In this document: in pieces, positions 44,554-57,118 of the stretch | How positions within the stretch are numbered: position 1 is the first letter of the stretch | Layout: the number at the start of each line of letters is the position of its first letter | Source: Clarkia xantiana subsp. parviflora | Lineage: Eukaryota > Streptophyta > Magnoliopsida > Myrtales > Onagraceae | Reading direction: 5' to 3' | NCBI GenBank assembly: GCA_036873135.1 | Contig: JAPTYO010000017.1 | Span: 2,976,001-3,040,000 of the forward strand | DNA: 64,000 bases | The notes under the pieces: generated by a model | What the model was told of the DNA's origin: nothing | Databases searched by the model: none | The model's input: only the letters and a program-made list of their open reading frames with translations | Position numbers and translations under genes: made by a program

Positions 44554-46856
44554 ATGAGTAAGTCTTCTATTCCCATTCCGAGAGTGACACTATGTTCAGA
44601 TACCGATGATGAGTTGGATGTCGACATAGTCGAGCCGGATGTCGACGTTGTTGAGCCGTTGGGTACTATAACATGTGTGGAGGCCGAAGTCATCGTAAAA
44701 CCTCCCGTTTTCCCCAAAGTCATAATGGTTAAGGGAACAGGTGTGAGTTACTTCACCAACCAGATTGATGAAGCCATGTTTGACTTATATGCATCTGGTT
44801 GCGGACTTGATCCAGTTTTTGAAGGTATACTGCCTTACGACGTGTTACCCGGCGTCAAACAGGGGCAAGTCACCGTACCTCACGATGACTTGATTGCAGT
44901 TTACACTTCACAGATTAGGGAAGGCTTGCGCTTTCCTTATTGTCTTGATTTGATAGACCTTTGTCGCTACTATCGAATCTCGCCCTTGTATCTTTCTCCT
45001 GCCGGCTTTCGAGTATGGAGTTGCTTTCTGCTGTTTCTATCAGATGTTGTGTCTGGACATGACGAGATTATGCGGTATGAAGATGCGTTGGCCTAACTTG
45101 CAAGACAAGGGTTTCAAGCAACTTGGGCTTGGGGACGCCGAGTAGGATTATAGACAGCGACTAGCTGCTCCGGCTGACCGCTCGGGTCCTCATTGGCGAC
45201 ATCATTATTCTTCGTGTGCGATGTCGGCACAAATTGGGAAGTTGATAAAGTTGAGAGAGCTGATCCAGCTCCTATCTTCTCAGAGCTTTCCTCTGATGAA
45301 AAGGAGACTGTGAAGGTTATTTATCGATGTCAGCAAGAACGCAGCTTCCGTTGTCTACTACGCGCTTCAGAGCAAGAGTTGATTGATGCTGGGATTTTCA
45401 TACTTTCTTCTGAAGATTTGGTATGTTGATAATCTTTATAACCTGTATCATGTTGCATTGTAGGTCGAACTGATGGAAAAAGCTCGTCCTTGCAGACAGC
45501 TGATGTTCGTGGTAACCCGCCTGTTGGACGACATGCTCGTACTACTGCCCCCTCTATTCATGGAGCTTCCGACATGGTCGCGAGAAGGGAATTACAAGTA
45601 AGGCACCTTCTTGCATCATCTTTGGACTTGTTAATTTTCCAAGTTTTGTTATCTTCATGTTGCTTTCATTTTCAGGTCACTCTATACTCGTGACTGAACG
45701 CGTTGTTGCCGCACACGTCACTAGCGCTCTTCCCAAGAGGTCCGCCACAGGGACGCGTCCCTCGAGTGATCCTTCCTGTGATAAAGGGAAGAGAGTCGAG
45801 AGTCGCACAGTGGCGCCTTCTGCCCCCCGGTCGAGGGACCGGCCCGAGGAGGAGCGTTCCTCTCGTCGAGGTACGTGTTGTTTACTTCGACATGTTTCTT
45901 TATTTAGTACTTTTCACTAACATCTTCTTTGTTTTATGTTGACTTTATTGCAGCACTTCCAGGCATCAAGCGTGATGACTTGATCCTATCCGACGAGATA
46001 GATGTATCTGGAGAAGATAGGTCACCTTTCTCCACTGACGGTCTTCACTTTCCGAAGGATTCCAAGCTCAGCACACAGGCAGTCGGGGTGCGAGTGCTTC
46101 AAAGGTGCGTTCCTCCTGGCGATCATGACGTTAAGCCATCCACTGACGAGGAAGCACAAGCATATTTTGAGAGTAGCTTGGCAGCATTGCTTTAACTTCT
46201 ATGTTTGCATGCTGTAAGCATATGCCTTGCATTGATCGTCTTGTTGTTTGGTTTGTTGTACGTAGGCTATCTCAAGGATGATGAACATGTCATCCTTTGT
46301 GTTGGAGCTTGTGAGCGAGAAGAGGGCTGCTGTTAAGAAGAGCAATGCAGTTACTCGCGAGCTTGCACAGTCCGAGGAGGAGGTGCAAAACTTGAACTCC
46401 AAGGTTGCTGATTTTGATACACGCTTTGCTGCTCGTCGCGCCCATGTTGAGCAACTTGAGGCTGAGATTGCTGCTATCAAGCAGCAAATTGCAGAGAGTA
46501 GTAGCGCCCATGATGTCGCGCTTGCTGCTACACGTGAGGAGGCACATAAAGCAGGAGTTGAGAAAGGACTTGTCGAGTATCCTAGCACCCTTGCCCATGC
46601 TGCTGCCGTCCTTGCTGCCGCCAAGGCAAAGTATTCATCTATGATTGATGAGTTTGCCAAAGATTATATTGGCAGAGTACGCAGGCTTTTCCCCGGCTTT
46701 CCGTTCGACAAGTTAGGTCCTTATTCTTCTTTTGCTGTTAACCATGTTGCGGATTTACAGCATAAGGAAGCTGAAGCGGCTTCTCTCTCTGTGATTTTTG
46801 GATATGTTAATGACGATATTGCACTTGATGTTGACTTCATGAAGATGTTATCTTAG
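44554..46856 (+). pseudogene. Antisense spliced gene of element E (Transposase_28-like, coiled coil)
   Basis: It starts at ATG 44554 (MSKSSIPIPRV). The domain part reads QIREGLRFPYCLDLIDLCRY, YRISPLYLSPAGFRVW, matching FGLRLPYCDELVEL and SPVNFAPSAIRVW of F. After a break near 45060, further segments follow: WEVDKVERADPAPIFSELSS and KETVKVIYRCQQERSF (about 45240-45350, matching FSSVDLETMKTIYES of F), a basic part near 45720-45850, and a long coiled coil at 46278-46700 with SSFVLELVSEKRAAVKK. It ends FMKMLS and a TAG at 46854-46856. Introns with GTAAG/GTACG starts and TTGCAG ends are visible, for example ending near 45955. Exon limits are approximate. Confidence 0.65.
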
Positions 46857-48447
46857 TCTTTTGGAGATGATGTCATCTCTTGGATGGTATCACGTTGTTT
46901 CCTTTCAGCGTGTTGAACCATTTGTGAACAGGTTGACGTTATGTTGAGGCTTTTATCCGCACCTTTGTTTATGCGTTTGCTTGCATGGTATTTCGTCACT
47001 TGGACCTGTTTTCAATAATAACAAATACGTGATAACTTGCTAGTAATATTTCATACCTTGAGTTATCTTCATTGTCCGTATGTATTGGACTTGCATGATG
47101 AGATTGATATCCTTGTTATAATGGATAAACATCCAATGTTGCGACTTGCGCATTGAAGGGTGTTATTAGCGCCCCTCTTGAAAAAATTTCCAAGGCATGG
47201 CATGATACGTACTCTTGGTACTTGTAGAATTGTAGATAGTAATGTACTCGGCGCGGGCACTTGGCACTCAGTACTGGCACTTGACATGTAGCAGTGCTGT
47301 CTTGACAAAGCAAGACTTAAGTTTATACTGTCTCTTAGTTCCACTCTAATGCGACGTTGTACAAGACTCGACTTGTAAGTTTAATGAGTTTTTCAAACAG
47401 GGTGCGCTCCTGCTAGTGTTTTGAATGAAGCCTGCCCACTTAAGGTATAGGTCTTCATTATGTCTGCATCCTTAAGAGGATATGAATAGTTTGAGTATAT
47501 ATGAAGTCATCCTATCAAGGAATGTATCTTCATGACGTATGGACCCTTAAGAGGGATGTACATACTTTGTAGATGTGTGGGGTTGTCGTCTAATAAGAGG
47601 ACTTCCGCCACGATGGGGTGATCATTCCCACCTAAGTGCCGCATCCTGGTTTGTATGCAGGGAATCGCTATGAACATGAGGATTTGCCTCTAAGAGGATT
47701 TTACAGCATGCTATTTTTTAGAAGTAAGCATGGGGTTTGCCCTTGCAAAGAGGATGTCGCAGCATGCTACTTTTGATAGTAAATCTTGGTGTTTATCCAA
47801 GATATTGCTTGTTGTTGACGCCTTTGGAATAGTTGTCATTTTGATTGTAGATTTTGGTGTTTTTCCAAGATATTGCATGTATTTAACGTCTTTGGAATAG
47901 CCGTCACTTTGAGTAGAGAATTTTTATAAGTCCCTTTTTGTAGATAATCCGCAAGTTGTCATTGCGACATATAAGTTGACTGTGCACATAGTGTGATGGC
48001 TTTGTGTTGCCAACATCCTCTTGAGATAGACGCTGTTATAGATGGAGAAATAAACTCCTTGTTGATATAGATAATAGATATGTTGGCGTTGTATGCCATA
48101 AGTTCCTCGTTACATAATGTTTAGCTTGTATTGTTGATAATAATCTTCTTGATGCCGCATAATATAAGTTGCATAGGATAATGACTTGAGTTGTTGATAT
48201 GAGTAATACGCTCGTTGTTTGATACTTGGTGTTAATCCAAAGTAAAATGCGTATTATAGAGATGTACCTACGAAATTAGATTAATCTTCATTAGAATTTT
48301 GTTATGCGTACAATCACTTGCAGGAAGGCGTCTACTGATCGCTCTTTCCGAAATATTTCTAAAGTACAGAAGCGTAAACAACACTTAAGTTCTCAGCTAG
48401 AACAGACATGTTGACAAAGATGTAACGATAGATAAAAAGTAGATAGT
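46857..48447. other. Element E repeats and spacer between the two convergent genes; no pol
   Basis: I see no coding region. About 47430-47900 has degenerate repeats: CTTAAGAGG(A/G)AT with CATACTT, and pairs such as GTAGATTTTGGTGTTTTTCC / GTAAATCTTGGTGTTTATCC. It takes the place where an autonomous element would hold RT, RNase H and integrase. Confidence 0.6.
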
Positions 48448-49667
48448 CTATCTCCCTTTGAGATGTTCCGGTGGCGGACGAGCATCGTCACTTGCAACAT
48501 AGCTTCCCAAAGCTCCATGTGCAATAAACTCCTCGTTCTCCATTCTCAAAGTTAAGCAGCTGTTAGTATGGTGCCCCCATGTTTGGTAGTATCGACACCA
48601 ATCTTCGGAGTTTCTACCTAAGAAGGCAGTCATCGACTCGAGTGGACCCGGAAGCTTATTTTCCACGAGCTTAATGTATATCTCTTCAACCTCCGTGTTT
48701 AAGGGAGTGAAGATGTCAGGGTATTCGACGCTTGAGCTTCCTGGTTCTCTTGAAGTCTGAACTTCCTGATTCGAGCTGAGAGGTATACCCCATCCCAGCT
48801 CGCGTTCACAAGAGAATGCAGTTTCCAACTTATCCTTCAGGCATGCCATCGTCTTGGTTGTACGCCATCCATATATTCTTCTGAATAGCAAAAACGTTGG
48901 CGTGTTCATGTTCAAGTAAAACGCAGTGATTACTTCTTTTTTGGTTGCCCTCAGTGCAGTTGCATTTTGGGCGAACCTCCTGAAGTAAGCTGTGATGGAC
49001 TCTTCTTGTCCTTGCCTGACATCTAGGACGCTTTGTCTTGTTGGGAAGAGCATCCTATCGAGTCCAGCTCTTGCTGTTAACTCCTTTTTTCCTTCGTCAC
49101 CATCACTTGAAGCGAACAACTTTCTTTTTACACCAACCTCTATCATGGAAATGGACACTTGCTTCATCTTCCTTAGAGCGTTGACGTAGCACTTCCGTGC
49201 GGCTGTTTTGTCGCCTAGCACCTCGCCAATCCCATGAGGAGTTAGGAACTTCATCTTTTGGTGAGCAGTGGATTGCACGATGTCGTTCGGGTTGATTGTC
49301 GTTCTTCCTAGGATGCCGTTGTATGCTCCTAGGGTGCTCACCACTACAAATGTGACATTGATACGAAGCGCCTTCCAACCTTCTCCCAGGATGACTGGCA
49401 GTGTGATTATACCCAACGGGTATGTTGCAGCTCCTGCGAAGCTGACTAGCGGGATTGTACTTGGCGAAAGATCGACTTCCGTTTTTCCCAATTTCTTGAG
49501 AACTTCTACATGCAGTAAGTCTGCGGCACTTCCACCATCCACCAATATCTTCGCACATCGTATCCGTTGAAATCCATCGTAATGACAAGGGCATCATCGT
49601 GGGGGTAGACTATGAGCTTCTTGTCAGCGTTTGAGAATGGGTTGATCACGTCTTCCTTCTCTGTTTA
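48448..49667 (-). pseudogene. Element E protease followed by second Gag-like module (Gag')
   Basis: On the minus strand: YPHDDALVITMDF, then after a one-base shift near 49560 MVDGGSAADLLHVEVLKKLG (the aspartic protease motif), TYPLGIITLPV, YNGILGRTTI and STAHQKMKF. The open frame continues without RT into VRQGQEESITAYFRRFAQNA, KKEVITAFYLNM, TMACLKDKLETAF, then FTPLNTEVEEIYIKL and a zinc-knuckle-like WCRYYQTWGHHTNSC (one His replaced by Tyr), ending at 48448. The order and the FTPLxTxxEEI, WCxYxxTWGHxTNxC signatures equal those of F. This is the same Gag-PR-Gag' polyprotein design. A stop lies near the D insertion point. Confidence 0.8.
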
Positions 49668-49672
49668 GCGTC
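49668..49672 (+). other. Left target site duplication of element D (GCGTC)
   Basis: GCGTC precedes the D LTR; TCGTC follows the other at 59154-59158. Four of five bases agree. Joining the flanks restores the E frame from KYGKRR towards the protease. Confidence 0.7.
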
Positions 49673-50432
49673 TGATGGGTTCCGATGTAATCGTTAGCCC
49701 CGTTAACAGCCAATGGACGGCGAATAGGTCCAGTGGGCCTCGTGAAAAGCCTAGAAGGCCCAGAGGCCCAGCACGAAGGGCCCCGACTTTAGCGGTCCCG
49801 ATGTATGAGCTGAATGCTCCCGATGAGAAGCCTCTGAGTAGGCCCCGATAAGCCTTGGCAAAGGCCCCGATAATAAAGCCCCGCAGAGGCTCGACCTGTC
49901 CCGTAGAGACTGAAGGTCCTGGGTGGTGATCTAGAATGAAACAACTCTGGGGTCTCCGACAGGAGTCGGGACTTGTGATCAGAGGATAGAGACCGAGAAA
50001 CCTGCCTACTAGATAGAGTAGTGGGAGACGGTTAGAGATAGAGATAAATCCCCCGAGATACGCAGGGCGTGCCCGAGATACGCGGAGTACGGGTAAGATA
50101 CGCGGAGCGTGGGGCGAGATATATGGAATCCCAACCGAGATATACGGAATCGTGGCGAGATACACGGAATCACGGGTAAAACTGCCAGGCGCAGTAACAG
50201 GTAACTGAGTAACTTCCCCTCCTATATAAAGGATGAAGTTACCTCAGATAGCCATCATCTAATATGAACTTAGACTTTTGCTTACCACCCCATTGATCAC
50301 CATACTCATTTAAGCATCGGAGAGGGATTCTGGGTCACCACCCAGGTCATCCCCTTTTGCAGGATTACGCGGAGCCCAGGAGTCCAAAGCTTTCCGTCAA
50401 GGACGTAACGGAGCTTCGCCCGTGATCCAACA
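49673..50432 (+). repeat. 5' LTR of element D (760 bp)
   Basis: TGATGGGTTCCGATG ... GTGATCCAACA. A TATA box (CCTATATAAAGG) lies near 50221. Units of the GAGATACGCGGAGCGTG type fill about 50055-50175, the reverse-complement counterpart of the GTATCTCGGCCACGC array in A. The end carries AGCATCGGAGAGGGATTCTG and CCCCTTTTGCAGG, common to this whole group. Confidence 0.93.
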
Positions 50433-50448
50433 TTGGCGCTGTCTGTGG
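50433..50448 (+). other. Primer binding site of element D
   Basis: TTGGCGCTGTCTGTGG follows the LTR directly; it differs by one base (T for C) from the site in A. Confidence 0.75.
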
Positions 50449-50487
50449 AAAACTTACAAAAAGTCAAGATAGTTTCTACCAGATCAA

Positions 50488-52193
50488 TGGCCGGTGGTGG
50501 CAAGAAGAAGCAAGTTCAGGCTGGCAGTTCTCGTCCCGCAGGAACTGTGAATTCCCCGTTGCCGTAACGTGTTGCTGAACAAGGTGAGAACCCCGCTCTT
50601 TCCCAGACAGGGGGGCAGGGTGATGGCTATGAGGTCTCAGTCCGAGACACAGAGAGGAACAGGTAGGATGTCCCGCATAGGGAGGAAGATGAGGCTCCCC
50701 CGAACCCGGTGGGCCATGGAGGAGAAAGAGTCCCGCGAAGGGAGGAAGGGTCGTCTTCGAACTCGGAGTTGGCCAAGGCAGTAGCAGATGCTATGCCCAT
50801 GTTCTTGGCTGCCATGGAGGCCTTGCCGGACAAGAGAGAGGCCGCCAGGAGGGCGGAGGAGTTGCCTCCGAGAGAAGAATTACCACCACCACCGCCGAGG
50901 GTGGACCCAGAGGTCCAGGAGGTTCCGCCCAAGAGCAAGGATAAGGAACCAGCACACCTGGAGAAGTTCGTGGTTGACGGCCCGGGACCAGTGCAAAATA
51001 GGACCATTCCCCTGAATGGCCCCATCACCCCCGATCAGGTGGTGAAAATCGTTAGCATCTGCATGGGTGATCAGAAGCAGATGACATCGGAGCTGAGGGA
51101 TCGGTCTAGCCATCCTTTCGTTCCGCGGCTGATAGATACCGTAGCCCCGCCCGGGCTAGGTATTCCGACCATCAAGGAGTATGATGGTGAAGGGGACCCA
51201 GTTCGCCATGTGCAGAGGCATGTCCAGGCCTGTATGGGACGAACATCGAACGATGACCTCATATGCTCATTGTTCCCGATAACCCTGGGAGAAAGGGCCA
51301 TGACTTGGTTCTTCAGCCTCCCGCCAGGATGCATCACGTGCTGGACTGATATGCACGATCGCTTCATCAAGCAGTACCAAGGGCGGAGGCGTCTTCTGAA
51401 GAGTGTGAGGTCCTTGACCCAGGTGGTGCAGAGACCTGATGAATCGTTGGCATACTACTACCAACGGTTCACTGCTAGTGCTGCGGAGATTGATGAAGAA
51501 ATCTCGGAGGGAGAGACAATCCGTACTTTCCTGCGGAACTTGAGCGCTCCGTACGGCTCCGACCTGATGCACAGCGTAGCCGCGAAGGCCGTGTGGAGTA
51601 TGGAGGCCCTGCAAGCGAGGGTGAAACAGAAAATCGACGTCCAGGAGTCGAAGATTGCTGCCGGAGAGCTCGATCCCCCGAAGTCGGGGAAAAAGCCATC
51701 ATCCAAGCTGTCGGATGATCACAAAGGGAGCGACAAGTCGGAAGGAAGTAGGAACCGTGGTCGTCCCGATAAAAGAGAAGACAAACGTCCTCCGAGGAAG
51801 GATAACCGAGAAGGTCGGGTCGTTCCCATCAATAGCTCGATGACCTCTGTGCTAGCTGTGATGGACAGACAGGGTCTCGCTCGATACCCCCCGAGGAAAG
51901 ATGGCGAATTCCTAGGAGGCCGTCCTGACCGTTACTGCCGCTACCATCGAGCCAATGGTCACGACACCGAAAACTGTCGGGAGTTGAAGAAGGAAATTGA
52001 GAAGCTGATCTAGAAGGGGAAGCTAAAAGAGTTCGTCGGAAGGGGTCGGTGCCGATCCTGTTCCAGAAGTCGGTCACGATCCCGTTCCGAGTCCCGCGAC
52101 CGATCCCCGAAGAAGAAGAAAGTTGAGCCATAAGCCTCAGGTTCAGGTGCCCGCAAGGAAAGGCGGGGAACTATCAACGTCATCCATGGAGGA
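50488..52193 (+). pseudogene. gag: Element D gag with zinc knuckle and Arg-Ser-rich tail
   Basis: The likely start is ATG 50488 (MAGGGKKKQVQAGSS), with an early TAA at 50566. After a frame change it is open at 50709-52010: MPMFLAAMEALPDKREAARR, FVVDGPGPVQNRTIPLNGPI, ERAMTWFFSLPPGCITCW, RRRLLKSVRSLTQVV, DESLAYYYQRFTASAAEID and the zinc knuckle CRYHRANGHDTENC. A TAG for CAG at 52011-52013 interrupts it just before the Arg/Ser-rich part (about 52050-52110), and a second stop (TAA) lies near 52131. It would form the particle. Confidence 0.9.
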
Positions 52194-52926
52194 ATGGCAG
52201 CGGGAGGAGATACCTCTGCTTCCCGGGAGAACTACGCTTCTCGCATATCTGCCGCGGTGGTGCTAGGCAAAAGGTCCCGGTCGTGGACCCTGAAGGAGGA
52301 AATGGTAATTTCTTTCTCGGCGGAGGATCTAGTAGGCGTGGAGAGCCCTCACGATGACGCTCTGGTCGTGACCCTGGACGTAGACGGATTCGAGATGAAG
52401 CGAATCCTGATAGACGGAGGGAGTTCCTCCGATATTCTCTTCATGGACGCTCTGGAAGACATGGGAAAGACGAAGAAGGACCTCACACAGGTGGACTTCC
52501 CGATGGTAGGATTCTCTGGTTCCACCTCTTACCCGCTGGGAATGATTACCTTACCGGTGGAGTTTGGTAGTGGATGGAAGATGGAGAAGCGAAACGTAGA
52601 TTTCGTTGTCGTGGAGTCTGCGGGGGCATACAACGCCATTATTGGGAGGACCACTATCAACCCTCTCATGGCAATCGCCTCGACGGTCCACCAGAAGATG
52701 AAGTTCCCGACTGACAATGGGGTCGGAGAAGTCAAGGGTGACCAAGTGGCATCGCGAAAATGCTACGTTAACGCCACCCGACGGAGACGGAGGGAAGCCA
52801 TGACTGTCCTTCAGACTGATGCCGATCCTCGAGAGGAGTATGGGCGTCCCGCCCCCATGGAGGATCTGAAGGAGGTTGAGATTGATGGGGCCCAGAGGAA
52901 GGTGAAGATCGGGTCTGCTTTGTCGA
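52194..52926 (+). pseudogene. Element D aspartic protease
   Basis: It continues in the gag frame: GGMAAGGDTSAS, HDDALVVTLDVDGFEMKRIL, the active-site motif LIDGGSSSDILFM, SYPLGMITLPVEFGSGW, YNAIIGRTTINP and VHQKMKFPTDNG. A one-base deletion near 52925 (in the LSxxExA segment before RT) shifts the frame and gives the stop at 52944-52946. The domain itself looks whole. Confidence 0.88.
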
Positions 52927-55900
52927 GGAAAGAGCCCGAGAGTTGATCGAGCTCTTGAAGGAGTTTGAGGAGCTGTTTTCCTGGTCCCCGAGTGATATGC
53001 CTGGAATCAGCCCCGACGTGATAGTGCACGAGTTGAAGATAGACCCCGCGATCAAGCCTATCGCGCAGAGAAGGCGTCCGATGGGCGCGGACAAGAGGAT
53101 CGCGATCCAGCAAGAGGTGGGCAGACTACTCGATGCTGGATTCATCAAGGAGCTCCGATTCCAGACTTGGGTGGCTAACCCAGTCCTGGTGCGAAAGAGT
53201 AACGGGAAGTGGCGGATGTGTGTCGATTTTCGCGACTTGAACAAGGCCTGCCAAAAGGACTGCTACCCGCTTCCGAGGATTAACCAGCTGGTGGATGCCA
53301 CATCGGGACATGAGCTGCTGAGCTTCATGGATGCCTATTCCGGGTACAACCAGATCAAGATGGCGAAAGAGGATGCCCCCCATACGGCCTTCTATGCCGA
53401 CAATGACGTCTACCATTACGACGTGATGCCCTTCGGACTGATCAATGCCGGAGCAACTTACCAGTGGATGGTGAACAAGTTGTTCGGAGACATGTTGGGG
53501 AAAACCATGGAGGCGTATGTGGATGACATGCTGGTGAAGTCCCGACAGGCAGGAGACCATGTCCAGAATTTGGCGGCGGCATTTGAGTGGATGAAATTCC
53601 ATCAGGTTCGGTTGAACCCCGACAAATGTGCTTTCGGAGTGAACTCGGGGAAATTCCTAGGGTTCATGGTGAGCCAGAGAGGAATCGAGGTGAATCCCGA
53701 GAAGCTGCGAGCAATCGAGGAGATGCAGTCCCCGAAGACTCATCGGGAGGTTCAGGTGCTGAATGGCCGGTTGGCCGCGATGAATCGCTTCCTATCCAAG
53801 GCGAGTGATCGAGCCATGCCATTTTTTGATGTGCTGAGGGCCCACAAGAAGTTTGAATGGACCGACAAGTGCGAGGAGGCGTTCCAGGCACTCAAGCAGC
53901 ACCTCCGTACCCTTCCGCCGTTGGCGAAACCAGTTCCAGGCGAGCCGCTTTATCTCTATTTGGCTGTTTCTGATGTGGCTGTTAGTTCTGTTTTGATTAA
54001 AATTGTCAAGGGCAACCAAGTGCCTATCTATTATGTAAGCAAGGCGTTTGCCAAGTCTGAAATAAATTATCCCGCTATTGAGAAGTATCTCTTTGCGTTG
54101 ATTATTGCCGCTCGAAAGCTACGACCTTACTTCCATGCCCATGAATTCACGGTATTGACTAATCAGCCCTTGAAGCACTTTGTGTACCGACCGGAGGCGT
54201 CGGGGAGATTGGTGAAATGGGCCATCGAGCTGACGGAATTTCGCATTCATTTCGTTCCGAGAACCGCTATTAAGGGCCTGGCATTGGCAGATTTTATAGC
54301 TGAGTCTACGGCACCCGATCTGGAAGTAGCGGGTCCCGCAGAGGGGGCAACCATGGAGGAAGTCCCGACAACAGAACAACAGCTAGAACAGCCAAATGAG
54401 GAGAATACATGGGAGATGTACACTGATGGTTCATCGAGTGTAGAAGGCTCGGGGGCAGGATTCGTATTGATACCATGGAGGAAGTCCCGACAACAGAACA
54501 ACAGCTAGAACAGCCAAATGAGGAGAATACTTGGGAGATGTACACTGATGGTTCATCGAGTGTAGAAGGCTCGGGGGCAGGATTCGTATTGATACCGCCC
54601 GGTGGAGGCGAGCCCCTACGATATACCTTGGCGTTGACGTTCAAAGCCACTAACAACGAAGCGGAGTATGAAGCTCTCATTACAGGCCTTAAGATTGCCA
54701 AGGGTACGGGGGCCGATCATTTGAAAGTGAAGTGCGATGCCAGTCTGATCGTGAATCAGGTCCAGGGGAACTACGAAGCCAGGAGCCCGATAATGAAAAG
54801 GTATTTACACGAGGTGCAGACTTTGAAGGGAAGCTTCAAAAGCTTCAACATCGAGGCGATCCCGAGGGAAGAAAACGCGGAAGCGGATGCCTTAAGCAAG
54901 TTTGCCCTGGGAGTGGCCCCCGAGGAGAATCAGAGAGTGCATTTCCTAGAAAAGGTGATTATCTCAAATATCGATCCGGCGGAGGTCTGCGCTATCGAGA
55001 CAGGATCGGAAGAGGAGGAGAAGCCCACGTGGATGACCCCGATGGTCACGTATCTGACTACGGAGACACTCCCCGATGACAAGGTGGCAGCTGTCAGGTT
55101 GCGACGGATTGCGGACAACTACGCGAAGGTGGACAACCAGTTATACAAAAAAGGGTACGTAAAGCCTTTCTTAAAATGCGTAGCAGAACCTGACACGAAT
55201 CGGATCCTGAGAGAGCTACACGAGGGAGTCGCGGCCTGTCATGAAGGGGCCCGATCTCTAGTGAGGAAGGCATTGAACTTAGGCTACTATTGGCCCTCGA
55301 TGAACAAGGAAGCGACCGCGATGGTCCGATCCTGTGATGCATGCCAGAGGTACGCTCCAAATATCGCGGCTCCCGCCGCGGACTTAATGCCCATCAGGAG
55401 TGCATGGCCCTTCGCGCAATGGGGAATTGATTTGGTGGGACCTCTTCCCCAAGCAAAGGGTCAGTGCAAGTATTTGCTCGTGGCCATCGACTACTTCTCA
55501 AAGTGGATAGAGGCTAAAGCATTGGCTAGAACGACGGGGCAGCAGATCCTCAAGTTCCTTCAAACTCAGATCGTATCCCGGTACGGGGTTCCTTGAGTGT
55601 TGATCAGCGACAACGGCCCTCCGTTCAATGGGGCTCAGTTGAAGGAGTACCTGGAAGAACTAAACATTGAGCATCAGACCGCTTCAGTCCGCCACGCTCA
55701 GACCAATGGCCAGGTAGAATCAGCCAACAAGATCGTGATGGATGGCTTGAAGAAGAGAGTCTATGCCTTGCAGGGCCATTGGCTGGATGAGCTCGAGAAC
55801 GTGCTGTGGGCTGTGAGAACAACACCCAAGCAATCAACAGGAGAAACTCCGTTTGGCCTGGTCTATGGCACGGAGGCAGTCGCTCCCGTGGAAATAGCGG

Positions 55901-56262
55901 TGGCGTCCCACCGCGCGAAATATTACGAGCCTCTGACAAACGAGGAAATGAGACGTCTAGACTTAGACTTTCTCGAGGAAAATAGATGGAAAGCTGATGA
56001 AGTTCAGGCCCGAATGCGTCTGGCAATAGCCCGATATTACAATCGGCGTGTCAAGTCCCGACAATTCTTCGTTGGAGAACTTGTCTGCCGGAGGAACGAG
56101 TTCGTTCACCAAGATCGGATCAACAAGCTATCACCAAAATGGGAGGGACCTTACAAGATCGTAGGGATGCCAGCACCCAATGCATACAAGCTGGAAGACC
56201 TTGATGGCAAGACGTTGAAACATTCCTTCAGTGGGGAACACTTGAAGAAGTATCATGTTTGA
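52927..56262 (+). pseudogene. pol: Element D pol: RT, RNase H, archaeal-type RNase H, integrase
   Basis: RT (VRKSNGKWRMCVDFRDLNKA, LPRINQLVDATSGHELLSF, YVDDMLVKS), Ty3-type RNase H (LTNQPLKHF), archaeal-type RNase H (MYTDGSSSVEGSGAGFVLI, NNEAEYEALITGLKIAKGTG, EADALSKFALG), integrase zinc domain (HEGVAACHEGA ... CDACQRY), core (WGIDLVGPLPQ, ISDNGPPFNG, NGQVESANK) and tail (GPYKIVGMPAPNAYKLEDL). The stop at 56260-56262 follows KKYHV. Breaks: a 122-base tandem duplication at 54353-54596 inside the second RNase H shifts the frame; TGA at 55594-55596 (probably CGA). Otherwise well conserved against A and C. Confidence 0.92.
54353..54596 (+). repeat. 122-bp tandem duplication within element D pol
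   Basis: The stretch from ATGGAGGAAGTCCCGACAAC to GGATTCGTATTGATACC occurs twice in a row (starts at 54353 and 54475) with about one mismatch. As 122 is not a multiple of three, it breaks the frame at the start of the archaeal-type RNase H. Confidence 0.93.
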
Positions 56263-56389
56263 TATTAAGCCGCCGTGAAGGGCGCAAACTGTCTATCAAT
56301 AAGGTCCGATGTAAGCCTATTTTGAGTTATTTATGAATAAAAGAAGTTGCTTCCGATCGAATTGCTTTTAGATTTATTCTAACTATTAG

Positions 56390-56910
56390 TAAGACGTCCT
56401 GAAGGACGCGACAAAAGCCTTCGTACGATAAAAGCCTTCCGAGGTATGCGTAAGTCGTCTATATGATGCGGCCAAAAGCCTTAACGGGTATGGACAAAAG
56501 CCCTACGGGGTACACGTAAGTCGTCTATATGATGCAACCAAAAGCCTAGGTATGAAAAGACCCTGATGGGTCCGCGTAAGTCGTCTATATGATGCGGCCA
56601 AAAGCCTTAACGGGTACGGAAAAGCCTTAACAGGTCCGCGTAAGTCGTCTATATGATGCGGCAAAAAGCCTTAAAGGGTACGATTAAGCCGTCCAGTAGA
56701 GACGCAATAAAAGCCCTAAGGGGTGTGAAAATGGCCTTGAAAGGCATGGACGAGAAACCTTAAGTGGTGATGTCCCGATTTTGGACCAGAAACCTTAAGT
56801 GGTGAAGTCCCGATTTTGGACGAGAAGCCTTAAGTGGTGAAGTCCCGATTTTGGACGAGAAACCTTAGGTGGTGAAGTCCCGATTGGACAAGAAAACCTT
56901 AAACGGTAAA
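56390..56910 (+). repeat. Tandem repeats after pol in element D
   Basis: Two unit types: GTAAGTCGTCTATATGATGC with CCAAAAGCCTTAACGGGTA (56440-56680), and CCTTAAGTGGTGAAGTCCCG with ATTTTGGACGAGAA (56750-56890). The core CCTTAAGTGGTG equals the reverse complement of CACCACTTAAGG in the arrays of A, B and C. Confidence 0.88.
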
Positions 56911-57118
56911 ATCTCGAGTAAAACGTCGGAAGGACGTATAATGGTGCATCGGAACGTTCTGAGTAACGAATTTAAAGCCGCTTTAGATAAAGTGCAAACG
57001 ATCATCGAAGCCAAAACAGATAAAAGAAATTCTTCATATGAAGGCTCGAAGGCCTAAGGGTTCTGGTACAAAGGATAAAGAAGACAAGGAGAAACTACAA
57101 GGACTAAAATATAAAGTG

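Noticed and set aside
53126..53602. Open frames on the minus strand across D pol (also 52768-53244, 55625-56026)
   Set aside because: They are shadows of the well conserved RT and integrase frame on the plus strand.
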